Part shown: positions 47,804 to 59,149 of the stretch, piece by piece
How positions within the stretch are numbered: position 1 is the stretch's first letter
Layout: each line of letters starts with the position of its first letter
Assembly (NCBI GenBank): GCA_003956705.1
Contig: QZCP01000006.1
Location: 112,725-176,724, forward strand
From: Brevipalpus yothersi
Lineage: Eukaryota; Arthropoda; Arachnida; Trombidiformes; Tenuipalpidae
Length of the DNA stretch: 64,000 bases
Direction: 5' to 3'
Notes under the pieces: generated by a model
Told to the model about the DNA's origin: nothing
Databases searched by the model: none
The model's input: the letters and a program-made list of their open reading frames with translations, nothing else
Position numbers and translations under genes: made by a program

Positions 47804-48796
47804 TCATTCTTTTTGACAGTATAGAGTTTTCAGTGTTTTCAGCTCCTCGATAAGAGCCTTGTTTTGATCTTCCAGCACACTAACACGTTGTTCCAAACAC
47901 TTGATATATTCCTTCTTTTTCCGTCTACACTCTTTAGCTGCTTCTCTGTTGGAGAAATAGAGAGAAGGAAACAGAAGGAATCAATTTTAGGTGCCTTTTC
48001 TAATAGATTGAATGACAGCATTTATTCATTTGCTCGTCAAAAAACAGCATGATCGATGTAACACAGAGAGCACAGCGATTCAATGCACCAGCATTTGTTG
48101 AGAGAAGTAAACGCGTTGTCAAATCGTTGCAACGAACAAATGAACGAGAATTGAATTTGATGTAACTCACAGAAGAGCACGAAGAAGAAAATTTTCTTCT
48201 CTCTCTTTCTCTCAATCTTACCTATTTTTCAGCAATCTTAATTCTCTCTTCTTGGCAGCATCTTCAATGTTTTGATTAGTTGGAGAGGTTGGTATAGTGT
48301 TTGGTGTGGTCATCAATACTTGAGACAATCCATTAGGAGTATGATGAGATGGTGTACGAAGCTGATACGTTTGTAGATCAGCTGTGGACACGGTAACTGT
48401 AGGGAAAAAATTCACGGTCAATCATTGATAACTATAGTATGATTAGTTGAGAGAAAATTTTTCCCTCAAAAAAATTTGCTCGAAATATCGTGTGCAAAGT
48501 ATAATTTTGATGATGATTCGAAAGTGAAATTTGCATTCGAATACATGTGCATATGTGAGTGTGTGAGTGTATGTCTATCAGTAAGAATGGATAAACTTAC
48601 CAGGTACAAAAAATTGGCCTTCCTGGCTTTGAGCATACTGTATGATATTATTTGATCCATTCATCTGTGAATTGGACATAAGATGAGAAAAATGTGGATG
48701 ATGATGGTGGTGAGGATGAAGATCTTGATGATGAATGGGCGAACATTCGTCAAGCGATGAGCTTGCTGAAGCTGAATCGATGTCGTGTCGCGTCAT
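47804..48796 (-). CDS. CREB/CREM/ATF1-family bZIP transcription factor (short form)
   Basis: cAMP-response-element binding factor acting as a dimer in the nucleus. Exons in transcription order: 48796-48601, 48396-48222, 47945-47804; they join to 170 residues. The basic region RELRLLKNREAAKECRRKKKEY and the leucine zipper (CLEQRVSVLEDQNKALIEEL) followed by LKTLYCQKE are near-identical in pattern to vertebrate CREB, including its split across an intron in the basic region. The N-terminal exon is His-rich (HPHHHHHPHFSH) and no kinase-inducible RRPSY-type site is visible, so this model resembles a short repressor-like or alternatively started form. The frame is open upstream of the ATG and a pyrimidine-rich stretch ending in ttcaag precedes it, so further 5' exons at higher coordinates are possible. 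Confidence 0.88.
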
Positions 48797-49328
48797 GATG
48801 CGACTTGAAATTGGATGAGATTGAGAAAGAACCCGATGAGAAATGGTTCCTCTCTGGTATGAGGATGATGGAGATGATAATTCACCAAATATATTTAGGG
48901 CACAAATTTTCTAGTGTAAAAAAAGTCAGTGATGGTCACTCACTGGCCTTTTGATGAGCAGATACAGAAAAAAGAGATGATATTCGCTTAAACAGGTGTC
49001 AACAGTGCACACAAATAGACTGTTGAAGATGAGAGAAAGTGAAAGCGAAAGCGAGCAGCAAGATAGAGAGAGGAAGAGAAAAAGTGGAGCCAAGATTTAT
49101 TTCAACTTGAATTGAATTATGAAAAAATAGATGAATACATATCAAATAAACATTTTTGATAAATTTTATCAATTATTAGAAGAAACAAATATTTTTCTCG
49201 AAAAAGTAATCAAAATATTCAAAAAATTCAACTTGTTGATGAACAGAGAGCCTTTCAAGCTTTTCGAGCCTCTGAGACCCTGAGAGTCAGCAAGTGAAAG
49301 AGAGAGAGAGAGAGCTGAGAGAGTAGTG

Positions 49329-49331
<3 letters not shown>

Positions 49332-49389
<58 letters not shown>
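49332..49389. repeat. (GA)n microsatellite upstream of CREB
   Basis: About 29 GA units on the plus strand, in the region 5' of the CREB exons. Confidence 0.95.
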
Positions 49390-49393
<4 letters not shown>

Positions 49394-49613
49394 TTGCGTT
49401 GAAGGTAAACCAAGTAAATCGAAGCCAACAAGAAGTATTCACACACTTTTTACTCCACCTCAACCACCAAAACAACAATGTGCAATAATTCTAGATTCTG
49501 AGAGCTGATTTCAAGAGCATCGACTCTCACCACCAAAACAATTTTTGATACCTGAACCTTTTCGATACATAGAAACGTTGAAGAAAACTAACGAGCTCTA
49601 GAAAACGATTTTT

Positions 49614-49617
<4 letters not shown>

Positions 49618-49684
<67 letters not shown>
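49618..49684. repeat. (CT)n microsatellite upstream of CREB
   Basis: About 33 CT units, inverse complement of the GA array 228 bases to the left. Confidence 0.95.
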
Positions 49685-49688
<4 letters not shown>

Positions 49689-51917
49689 TCTCTTTTTCTC
49701 AATTCGTTAATGTATCTATACCTTATGTTCTCACTATATCTTCGTTTCATAGACATTTTTCCTGTCTATCGTATTACCTTGTCACATCTGCATGTATTTT
49801 TTTCACTCTCTCTCTCTCTCTCATCTATCCATTTGTATCAGAGCCATTGTCATTTAGCAAACAAAGCCAGTGGAACATTAGGGGGTAAGCCGATGAGTGA
49901 AGATGCTTAGATGGAGGAGAGAGAGAGAGAGTTATGAGGGAGATGAATTCTCCATCAATTATTAGCTCTCGATGGAAATAGTTGATGACGTTGATTGGCC
50001 AAGTTAATCGAGTTGAAGACAGTGGATGAAGAGAGTAGGTCTAAGCAAGCAGAAGAAGAAAAAGAAAAAGAAGAGAAAATTGGATGATTTATTTTTTTGT
50101 TATCATTTCAAAAGGAATGAAGTGAAAAAGTATCAAAAAAAATGTCTTCATTGGTGATGTTGGTTAACTTTGCAATTGAGATACAAGCTAACATACATGT
50201 ACTGTCCAAACGCTCCCCTCACATTTGCCAACACTTTTTGCTACCAAAATCTGCACACGTCTCGACAAAATTATTAGCAAAATATGCGAATAAGTTTCTA
50301 ATAATGATGTTTTGATTCACATCAAACAAACATCAAAGAGGCACTCATTACCATGTGATTCCTTCCTACAAAATGAATCAATCTTTCTGGCAAAATTTCG
50401 AAAATTTTTCACCTAAGAAATCGAGGCGAGAATTTATTCCCTAACTCCATATCAAAAATCCATTAGGCCAAGATATGACCGACTATGTTATTTTCTTCCC
50501 CAATATTATTGTTACGTTTCTTGTTTTCTTTGGTGCTAGAGAGTTTTATTCTCAACAGGAAAAGGCAAAGACAATGACTTTTCACTCTTTCTCTGGAATC
50601 TATCAACCAGAAAAGCATCAATTTTTTGGCCTCAAGCATATAGCGTAGATGTAGATGTAAAAAGAGCGCCAATGACGTCGATGAAGAGGCAGAAGAGATG
50701 CGCTTCACTTGAGATAAAGAGAGAAACAAGTGATCATTGATGGTAACTGGTTAAATTTCATGCAAAGAAGTAATCTTTAGGAAGTTGTTGAATGAGAGAA
50801 AAAAGAAAGATGGAGAGAGAAAAAGAAGGAAAACGATGGAAAATTCAGGCATCCATAGGTATTTTGTCGAGTTTCATGATCATCTCAATCTACTTCAAAG
50901 TTTATGAATGATTCACAATTATTACTCATAAGCTCACTTCTTCTGATCAGAAAATAAATTAATATCAATTACTTCTAGCTTGTAATTCGATAGGTAATTC
51001 AACTTGAGTTTATCGGAAATAACAAGTAAACCTAGTGAGCTCAAAAGTTAGTGAGTAATGAACTTATCGATACGAGCTTCAATTGGAAGGATTTTCAAGT
51101 TTTTGAGCTGACTACTTGGCTAAATGTAAATGATTATGTTCTGAGGCTCAGAGGTGAGATACTTTCGCTGAAAAGTGCTGAAGTTTTCTCTGAATTATTC
51201 ATCTATTTAGCGAATTTACTCTACTACGTTGGGAAGACGATTGACGCCAATGTTGTTTAAAGCATAAATCTAATGAAATGCTGAGACAACAAAAAATACA
51301 TTTAGTACAATGTATAGTCATTTCTATCATCGCTCAGGCATCTTATATGTCAAGATCGTAGTATGAGTTATCAATGGAAGACAATTTCGATTTCAATTGA
51401 AGAACCTCGAGTAATCTTAGGGGAAATTCACATAATCTTGAAAGATGAAGCTTAGCAATGAGGAAGCAGGAAAGAGATATCAATGACACTTTTAAGACCA
51501 TGCTTGGAACGATTATCAAATGATGAAGGGAACAAATTGGAAAGCAATAGTCGATAACATGCATTAATATATTATCTATAGATTTATTAAACCTGTAGTA
51601 TTGATGAATTTTTGTATCATCAGTTTCATTCTGGTATTTGGTAAATTCAGATTGATTTAAGTAGAATTATTTTTTTTGGAGTAGATATCAGAGTGCTTCA
51701 GTGACATTTTGCATTGGTGTGAAGAAAATAAAGAAGCAAGTCTATAACTCTATGACTTATGAAGAATTCTGTTCCATTCAAATTTTTTTCTAGAGAACTT
51801 ATTTGAATGCTTGCGATAAAAAAGATATACAATTTGTGAGTTACCATACACCTTCAAGCTACAAATGTAGAACAAATTTGGGGTGATAAGTTGATTGAGC
51901 CTGAGTAAAATTCAACT

Positions 51918-52330
51918 TTATGGTTTGGTTGCAGTAAGAACTTGCTTAGCCGTTTGATAGATCTCGGTCTCATTCAAGTCACTGCATTCTCGTACAAGAT
52001 TTTCGAGATCGGAATAGTAATCATTCAACTTTTGCTGAGTGACCGGTATTACTTTGGTGCTTTCTTGAACTACCATCTCTTGATGAGCAATATCCTCCTG
52101 ACTTTGATTGCTTTCTATCAATTTTTTCAAGCGTGCATTTTCAGTGTCCAACTCTTTCTGATAACATGAAACTTCCTTATATAATCTGTGAGAAAAATTG
52201 ATTTAAAAATGAAAATTTTGCCACACTTCCATGGAAAACATTGATCTCGTTCTTGCCTCTTCAATGCACCGGTCTTTATTCTCAATTCTTTCAATCTAGG
52301 CTCGGTAGCTTCTGTTGCCATATTTGCCAT
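51918..52330 (-). CDS. TBCA: Tubulin-specific chaperone A
   Basis: Cytosolic cofactor that captures beta-tubulin intermediates during tubulin heterodimer folding. Exons in transcription order: 52330-52257 and 52185-51918, giving 113 residues against 108 in human. The N-terminus MANMATEATEPRLKELRIKT with LKELRIKTGALKR matches the family start; the second exon continues LYKEVSCYQKELDTENARLK and ends in a long helix with VVQESTKVIPVTQQKL and CSDLNETEIYQTAKQVL, forming the expected three-helix coiled-coil bundle. Family alignment without a gap requires a GC donor (ag|gcaaga at 52256-52255). An in-frame GT alternative would insert about ten residues in a rigid helix. A second Met at residue 4 could also be used. 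Confidence 0.9.
52186..52256 (-). other. GC-AG intron of TBCA
   Basis: 71-base intron. Donor gcaaga after GALK+ag, acceptor tttctcacag; the joined codon aga continues KRLYKEV, aligning with KRLVKEK in human TBCA. A GT 31 bases further into the intron (aa|gtgtgg) also keeps the frame but inserts extra residues and is a weak donor. Confidence 0.72.
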
Positions 52331-52951
52331 TTCAGATGTTCCGGCTACTAATATTCCTCTAATTCAAGACCAAAAAAAAAAATCATATCATCAGTCCATA
52401 ATTCGTTGTCAACCCAATAAATAGATCACAATCACTTACCAACGAAACACTGACAATCCACACAAACAATCCCAATCGAACCAAAGCCCTAAATGCACCT
52501 ACCGATCACAACTGACAATAACGTAGTCCCTTCAAGTATCTATAGATAGGCATAATTAAATTGGTCAAATGATTAACATAATCAAGATTCAGATTCATCA
52601 AAAACTTACTTTTCATTAAAAAATTTATACTTTTTTGAAAAATTTTTTTCAGGCTTCAAAATAGTTTCCCAAAAAGCTCACAAGAGGACGTTACTATATG
52701 ATGAAACTTTTTCAACACTTGAGCGCATGCGGTAAAGATTGAATCCAACAGTTTTGAGTATCTGATATCGAAACCCGAAAAGCTTGAAGCTTTGTCGTGA
52801 TGAAGAACCTTTTCAAGAGTTTTTTACCCACTTTTATGATCATCATAATCAACATCAATATTGTTAATCAAGATTATCTAATCAAAATTGATTGATTGTG
52901 TTCAAGTTGGTTGTTGGCCCACCGTGAAGGGTGGTGATCAGAGTTGGCCTC
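52331..52951. promoter_or_regulatory. Shared head-to-head region of TBCA and EZH2
   Basis: The two ATGs diverge across 621 AT-rich bases with no coding frame. Both promoters and leaders must be here or in leader exons. No canonical TATA box or initiator can be singled out with confidence. Confidence 0.45.
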
Positions 52952-55586
52952 ATGTCCAGAAGTGACGATGAGCGTAGCGATTCTCAACGGAATTGTTCCG
53001 GTGATCATCACTCATTTGTGCCATCGAGTGAAGAAAGTTTGTCATCAATATCGACACATAATGTACCACCGCGATTACGGGAAATGGTAGTCAAAGAGTA
53101 TCGATCAATTCGCACTAATCGTAAAAATAAGCGTAAAGATATTGTACAAAAATGTGCTACCAACAATCGATTGGAGTTGGATAATCTTTTGGAAGCCAAT
53201 AGTCGTCAACAGGATGTGAGAATTAATTTCAAATTTTCACCATTCAATCAGACCAATATGCCGATTAAGGAGGCAAAAGTCAAAGGATGTGATTCCGTAA
53301 GACAATCGGTTCCAATTAAGACAATATATTCCTCACGTGCCATTCCACCGATGTTCACATGGGCTCCTATACAGCAAAATTTTTTAGTTGAGGATGAGAC
53401 AGAGCTTCACAATATTCCTTACATGGGTGATGAAGTTCTGGATCAAGGTTCATTTATCGAAGAGCTTCTCAAAAATTATGATGGCAAAGTCCATGGTAAT
53501 AAAGAATCTAATTTGGTTGAGGATGAGATTTTTGTAGAGCTTGTCAAGACACTGAAATCTTATGATCTCAAAAAAATAGCCGAAGATAAGAGTGAATCTG
53601 ATTCAAGTTCTAGTAGGTGTACAACAAGATCTTCCACTGTAAGAAAATCTGATGAAACAGATCCTAACTTGGGTAAGTTGCAGGTGGAAATTTTTTCGAA
53701 TACAATGTAATTCTCTAATTTTTTTTTGTTAGAGAAAAATGGTAAAGCAAATGATTCTAACAAGAACAAGGTGCCTTTTATCGTGTTCGAAGCTATTTCA
53801 GCTGTTTATCCTGACAAAGGGACTCCAGAGGAACTCGAAACGAAATACACTACTTTAACCACCGTCAAAGAAGAACCAGAGATTTCACCCCTCGAATCTG
53901 CACCCAATATTGATGGTGCAAATGCTATTTCAACCCCTAGAGAGCAAACAATGCACTCCTTTCATACTCTCTTTTGTAGACGCTGTTATAAATATGATTG
54001 TTTTTTACACCGTAAGTCGAAATTGATGATCTAATTTCTCCGTTTTTCTAACCTTTCTTTTCTCTCAATTTTCAGACTCTTACCTCAGACCCAGCCCCAA
54101 AACTACAGATCTCAAACCAGACACAGAGCCTTGTGGTCCTGATTGTTATTTACACTTAGAAGGTATCGAAAGTCAAATCAAACATGAGAAACAAGAGGAC
54201 GAAGCTAAAACTAAAGAAGCTGAGAAAGCAGCTGCATGTGTCAGTGAAAGTAGTAGCAACGATGCAAGCAGCGAGGACAGTACAGACAGCATAAGATCTC
54301 TCAACGATCCACGATTTTCGAAACTTGTCAACTCCAATCCTGGTAAAGAAAGCCGAATTGCAAAAACCACTTCTAATGATATTCCGAATGGAGAAATACC
54401 TGTAAACACTAAATCCAAGTCAGAAACCCAAGTTAAAAAAGATTCCGCCGGTTCTTCATCCTCCCAAACCCAAACCTCATCAAATAGTGTTAAGCATAAT
54501 CACACTGCCAATCCAAACAATCATGATTATTGTTTACCACCCCCTCCACCGGAGGAAGGAAGCGAAGATCGTTGTTCTCTACGAACAAAAGCCACCGACA
54601 AACCAAAAGCCATTGGTTTCTCAGATTCAGACTTGGGTGACTGGACTGGAGCCGAAAAATCTCTTTTCAGAGTTTTATGGAAAGCTTTTTATCGAAATTA
54701 TTGCGCGATTGCTGAAACTCTTACGACTAAAACATGCAAACAAGTGTACTTTTTGGCCTCAAAGGAGCTTTCTCTGGGAGGTTTGGAAGAGCTAGACATC
54801 ACTTTCTCACCACCACCTAAAAAGAAGAAAAAGCATCGTTTGTGGTCTATGCATTCTCGTAAACTTCAAGCAAAACGAGGTGGTTCAGCAAACAATGTAT
54901 ATAATTATACTCCATGTGACCACCCTGGCCAACCATGTGATCAGATGTGTATCTGTGTTTCTACCAACAACTTTTGTGAGAAATACTGCTCTTGTAGCTT
55001 TGATTGTGCTCAAAGGTTTCCTGGTTGTCGCTGTAAAGCTCAATGTAACACGAAACAATGTCCATGCTATATGGCTGTTCGTGAATGTGATCCAGATCTC
55101 TGCCAGACTTGTGGAGCACATCAGCATGACCTCTCCCTCATTACTTGTCGTAATGTAAGCATCCAGAGAGGTTTGAAAAAGCATCTTCTCTTAGCTCCAT
55201 CTGATATTGTCGGTTGGGGTATTTTCCTGAAAGAATCAGCCATGAAGAACGAATTCATTAGCGAATACTGTGGTGAAATCATTTCTCAAGATGAAGCTGA
55301 TAGACGAGGAAAAGTGTATGATAAGTACAAATGTAGTTTCTTATTTAATCTCAACAATGACTATGTGGTTGACGCTACTCGCAAGGGCAACAAGATTCGT
55401 TTCGCTAATCACTCTGTAAATCCTAATTGTTATGCCAAAGTATTAATGGTCAATGGAGACCATCGGATAGGTATTTTCGCCAGAAGAGCTATCCAGCCCG
55501 GGGAAGAGCTCTTCTTTGATTACCGTTATGGCCTCACAGAACAACTTAAGTTTGTCAGCATCGAAAGAGACCTTGGAATCAGTTGA
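52952..55586 (+). CDS. E(z): Histone H3 lysine-27 methyltransferase EZH2 / Enhancer of zeste
   Basis: Catalytic subunit of Polycomb repressive complex 2, methylating H3K27. Exons 52952-53672, 53733-54011 and 54076-55586 join to 836 residues, longer than human EZH2 (746). N-terminal regulatory lobe: VPPRLREMVVKEYRSIR, then FTWAPIQQNFLVEDETELHN and IPYMGDEVLDQGSFIEELLK, strongly conserved. Exon 2 carries IFxVFEAIS-type and HSFHTLFCRRCYKYDCFLH. The extra length is a Ser/Lys/Glu-rich insert after CGPDCYLHLEG. Then come the SANT2-like region (WTGAEKSLFRVLWKAFYRN), KKKKKHRLWSMHSRKLQ, the Cys-rich CXC domain (GCRCKAQCNTKQCPC) and the SET domain with EFISEYCGEIISQDEADRRG, RFANHSVNPNCYAKV and FFDYRYGL. 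All catalytic motifs look intact. Confidence 0.97.
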
Positions 55587-56023
55587 TAACTTTTCTTTCA
55601 TGTATTTTTTCCGTCACAATCGACACATTTTTTATGAGCTGTGAAAATCACCTCATATCACTATGACCTATCTTGTCCTGTACTTCACGAAACATTTTAC
55701 ACTTACATCTTCCTCTTGAGTTCCACTTATGAATAATTGTTGATATTTCTATTGTTTGAATTATTCTGTGGAATTTGTTCGGTTACGTATCAAAGTCATT
55801 CCTTAAAATCTTGGAAAACTAAATTCTCCTAATCCCAAAAGTCGGATTCGCACAACAAATAACTCACCGAATTCTCTCCCATCGTGCTAGCATGATCGGA
55901 AACATTGATCGATTATTGTGATTTTAAATGAGAACTGAAATGTACATGAAAAAATGATTAAACTAACAACCAAGAGGGACACCTGAGGGTCCAGTACAAA
56001 AGTTAGTTATTGATTTCAAAAAT
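55587..56023. other. Convergent 3' spacer of EZH2 and TRUB2
   Basis: About 440 AT-rich bases holding both 3' untranslated regions. No coding frame and no repeat of note. Confidence 0.6.
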
Positions 56024-57179
56024 TCAAATCGGACTCGTCACTTTCGGCTTGTCACCATAATCTTGTGGGAGAGGTATATAATCAGTTTCAAAATCTTCGA
56101 GTTCTTCGATATCCAGCTCATCCTCTTCCTCGAATAGATCAGGATCAATCTCTGGTGCTCGTTCTCCTTTGTCTTGAATAGCTTGGATTACATTGGGCAA
56201 AGAGCACTGTTTAAGGAGAAGTGAATTCTCTGCCTTATAAGCGCCGATTCTTGAGCGTCTGATTGATACGGTAGTTGCATTTGTTTTAAGGCGTAGACCA
56301 ATATCATGGATGAATCTTCTGAGGTAGACCATGAATTCGTTTAAACATTGCACCTCAATGACAAAGTCTGGAGGTTGAAAATGAATGCATCGGACAGAAT
56401 ATATGATCGGCTTATTCTTTTGAAATGGTTTCACCAATCCTTTTGATAGAATTTCGTAACCCTCTTGAGAGTTGATATCGAAAGGCATTATCTCGATCAT
56501 CGAATTTCGATGAGATCCTTCGACAACCGAGAGCAAATTATCCAAGCGTGCTTTTCCTACATGATCATACTTGGATTTTTCTCTGATATTCCCACTTATG
56601 GTGAAATCATCAGTTGCAAATCCCATTCTTCCTTTGATTTCATAACAGCGAATAGGCATTTCTCTGTCGATTCGCGAGGCTAAGGAAAGAAACGATGGAT
56701 ATGATATTAGTCAAAATTGATTTCACTGTCGTCAAAATTTCTCTTTCATATCTCACCAAGATAACATCCTCTAGCTCCAATGCCCACCGGAATAACACCC
56801 GATGTGTGGAAGTCGAGCGCAGAAACAAATTTGCAGGCAAAATCTTTTTCTTGATAACGAGGTCCAACCACCAATGGATGATCGGCATAATTTTGAACCA
56901 TTTTGACGGTCAAATTTTCTCCTTTCGATAACTCTCCTTCGATACATACATGTTGGGCCACTGGTCGGACTTCCATCGAATTTAGTTCTGGAGAGAAGAA
57001 TTGAGAGTAGAAAAATCAAATCAAAATTGAGAGACAGAAATTTGCTAATCTCTATGCTTACCATTTGTCAGTTTTCGCAGGATGAGCTTACGAACAGCTG
57101 TCATTCCGATTTTAGGAGGCTTGTAGATGGTGAAAATACCATTCAAGAGGCGATAAGCTTTCGGAGCAGAGATTTCCAT
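56024..57179 (-). CDS. TRUB2: Mitochondrial TruB-family pseudouridine synthase
   Basis: Isomerises uridine to pseudouridine in mitochondrial RNA and supports mitochondrial translation. Exons in transcription order: 57179-57062, 56987-56757, 56679-56024; they join to 334 residues (human 331). The start is MEISAPKAYRLLNGIFTIYK, with the family N-terminal YKPP. Exon 2 contains NYADHPLVVGPRYQ and the catalytic segment SALDFHTSGVIPVGIG, whose Asp falls at about residue 98. Exon 3 has GRMGFATDDF, YDHVGKARLDNLL, CIHFQPPDFVIEVQCLNEF and IGLRLKTNATTVSIRRSRIG, all shared with animal TRUB2 rather than TRUB1. The C-terminus is acidic. A classical PUA domain is not seen, as expected for TRUB2. Confidence 0.94.
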
Positions 57180-58620
57180 GTCGAAGTTTCAATACACTCA
57201 CAAGAAAACAATCAAAATTAATAACCCTTTATTTTCGCAATCAACGGACCTAAACTCAAGTCACATGAAGAGATTAGTTATGCTTGTAAAATGAAAAAAT
57301 ATTTTCGTGATTATTTAAACTTTGCTGCTATTGCTGCTACTGTATACGCGAATCAAGTCACGTAGCTCATGAAGGCAGGCGATAATGTTAATGATGATGA
57401 TGTTACAAGTCGCGAAAGATTCACTTCGATCGTCTCTTTGATTTGCTAAAAAAACTAAACATCAGAAAATAAGCATACCATCTATCGTTACAAAAGATTC
57501 AACACTTAGGATGATCAAGTTGATCATTTGGATCACTCGAAGAAATAACAATCAATTTAACAACTTGTCACATGTTCTATGTACATAAAAAAGTTGAGTT
57601 TTTTTTCATCTCTTTCAACAGACAAACAAAAACATTTTTCATTCGCAAAAACATGTTGCAAGTTTGAAGCGCCCTCTTTTTTGGGTAACAAAAAAAGTGG
57701 AAAAAAAGTTTTTCTCATCGATTTGCAACTTTTCAGACCACATTAGAACTTGGCGAATTTTTCGGAGAGAAATTCTAAGATAAATTTGGTTTTGTTGATT
57801 AGTTTTCTAATTTTTAAGCGATTCCTTATGAATATTTGGTGAGAAAAACTTTCGTAACTCTGATTTATGAATGAGATTATATTTTCTTAATATTTCAAAA
57901 TCACTTGAGAACTTTGCATCATGATAATGTCATCCTGAAATGATGATCATATCGTTTGAATCCATTGATGATTTTGTTATCAATATGAAGTGTTATTTTT
58001 CACACACCTTCAGATGCAATGAATGAGTGTGAGAGAGAGAGAAGGAAATTTCTAATCTGAAACACAATTAGCGAGAATCGATCAGACACTCCCAATCAAG
58101 GATATACATTTGCCCATGAATGAATCCATCTCTATGCATGTATGTTATCCAGTGTAATCGATCGTATAATTTTCATTTCATGACAAAGCGAACTTTTGAA
58201 CATAATCGATCAATATTGTCCATATGAGTATATATATATCTACACACACAAACACACACGCATCTCCACCCTTGACAATATTGTTTCAATCTTTTTATCC
58301 TGTTCATCGAAATCTAATCAATCGGGAACGTTACCATTTAAGTTGATCGCTCTTTTTTTCTCTCACTCTCGTACTCACACAGCTTCCGTTGCCTGGAACC
58401 AGTAGCAAAGAAATGAAACCATAAATGCTAATGATGATATTTTTTTTCCCAATGGCTTACCTCATCCATTCGAAATAATAAAAGTGTAATCGACTTGAAA
58501 TATGTGACTCATTCGGGAGCTTCTTTTGGGCGTTGTTTTAGTCTCTCTCTCTCTTCTCTCTCTTCTCTCTCTTGAAGCTCACTCCTTTTAAATGCGGCAT
58601 TCCAGTCTTTGAAGTCTGCG
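57180..58620. other. Spacer between TRUB2 and the beta-thymosin promoter
   Basis: AT-rich DNA with the TRUB2 leader at the left, a GA tract near 58031-58044, a (CA)n-type tract near 58244-58260 and short ttctctctc units just upstream of the thymosin promoter (about 58542-58574). No coding frame recognised. Confidence 0.55.
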
Positions 58621-58627
58621 TTCAGTT
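58586..58627 (+). promoter_or_regulatory. Candidate core promoter of beta-thymosin
   Basis: A TATA-like ttttaaat (about 58586-58593) precedes a TCAGTT initiator-like sequence at 58622-58627 by roughly 30-35 bases, the arrangement expected of an arthropod TATA/Inr promoter. It lies about 110 bases before a plausible leader-exon donor (ctg|gtaagt at 58736), consistent with a non-coding first exon. Confidence 0.5.
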
Positions 58628-58735
58628 TGAAAATTTATTTGGTTGATATTTTCTTCACACATTCCATTCGATTAACAATTTGACATTGTTCTATCATCTA
58701 CTTTTCAACACTATCAACACTATCAACTTCCACCT

Positions 58736-59142
58736 GGTAAGTTAAATTAATTGTCAGTGTATGATATTGTGTCCAAGTTGACCACTGTCTGGTAGTCCTT
58801 TATACCAAGTGTGTGTGATACACTTTTTCTACTATGCTGCTCTTCTCTGTCTCTTTCTCTGTGTGTGAGTCATCCTTGTTGGGCTGTGTTTCGGCAACTT
58901 TTTTCTTTCTTTCTTTTTGATCAAATATTTCGGTGATCTCATCTTTCTTGGATTTATCATGTGATAAACGAATAAGAGTTGTTCGTAATGGTTATATTTT
59001 AATCATCTAGGATCACACTTGTTTACGCCAAAGCGGTTAAGAATAATTTTCGAATCGCTTTCGATTGATTCGCGCTAGGGCTATTGTTTTTTTTGGGTGA
59101 TTGAAATTTTAGTGTTTTTCTTTCTCTCTTTTTTTCTCAAAG
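58736..59142 (+). other. Probable leader intron of beta-thymosin
   Basis: Donor ctg|gtaagt at 58736 and acceptor ctcaaag ending at 59142 follow a long pyrimidine tract; the start codon comes eight bases after the acceptor. No coding frame inside. Confidence 0.6.
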
Positions 59143-59149
59143 ATTCAAG

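Larger units (their letters stand above)
48797..51917. other. CREB upstream region and spacer to TBCA, microsatellite-rich
   Basis: About 3.1 kb with no convincing coding exon. It contains a (GA)n array (49332-49389), an opposite-orientation (CT)n array (49618-49684), a shorter CT tract near 49806-49822 and several small GA tracts. It may include CREB promoters or 5' exons and, at the right, the TBCA 3' untranslated region. Frames at 50463-50729 and 51051-51260 do not resemble proteins. Confidence 0.6.

Noticed and set aside
45329..51917. CRISPR-like or satellite array
   Set aside because: Repeats are simple dinucleotide microsatellites with no repeat-spacer structure, and the genome is eukaryotic.
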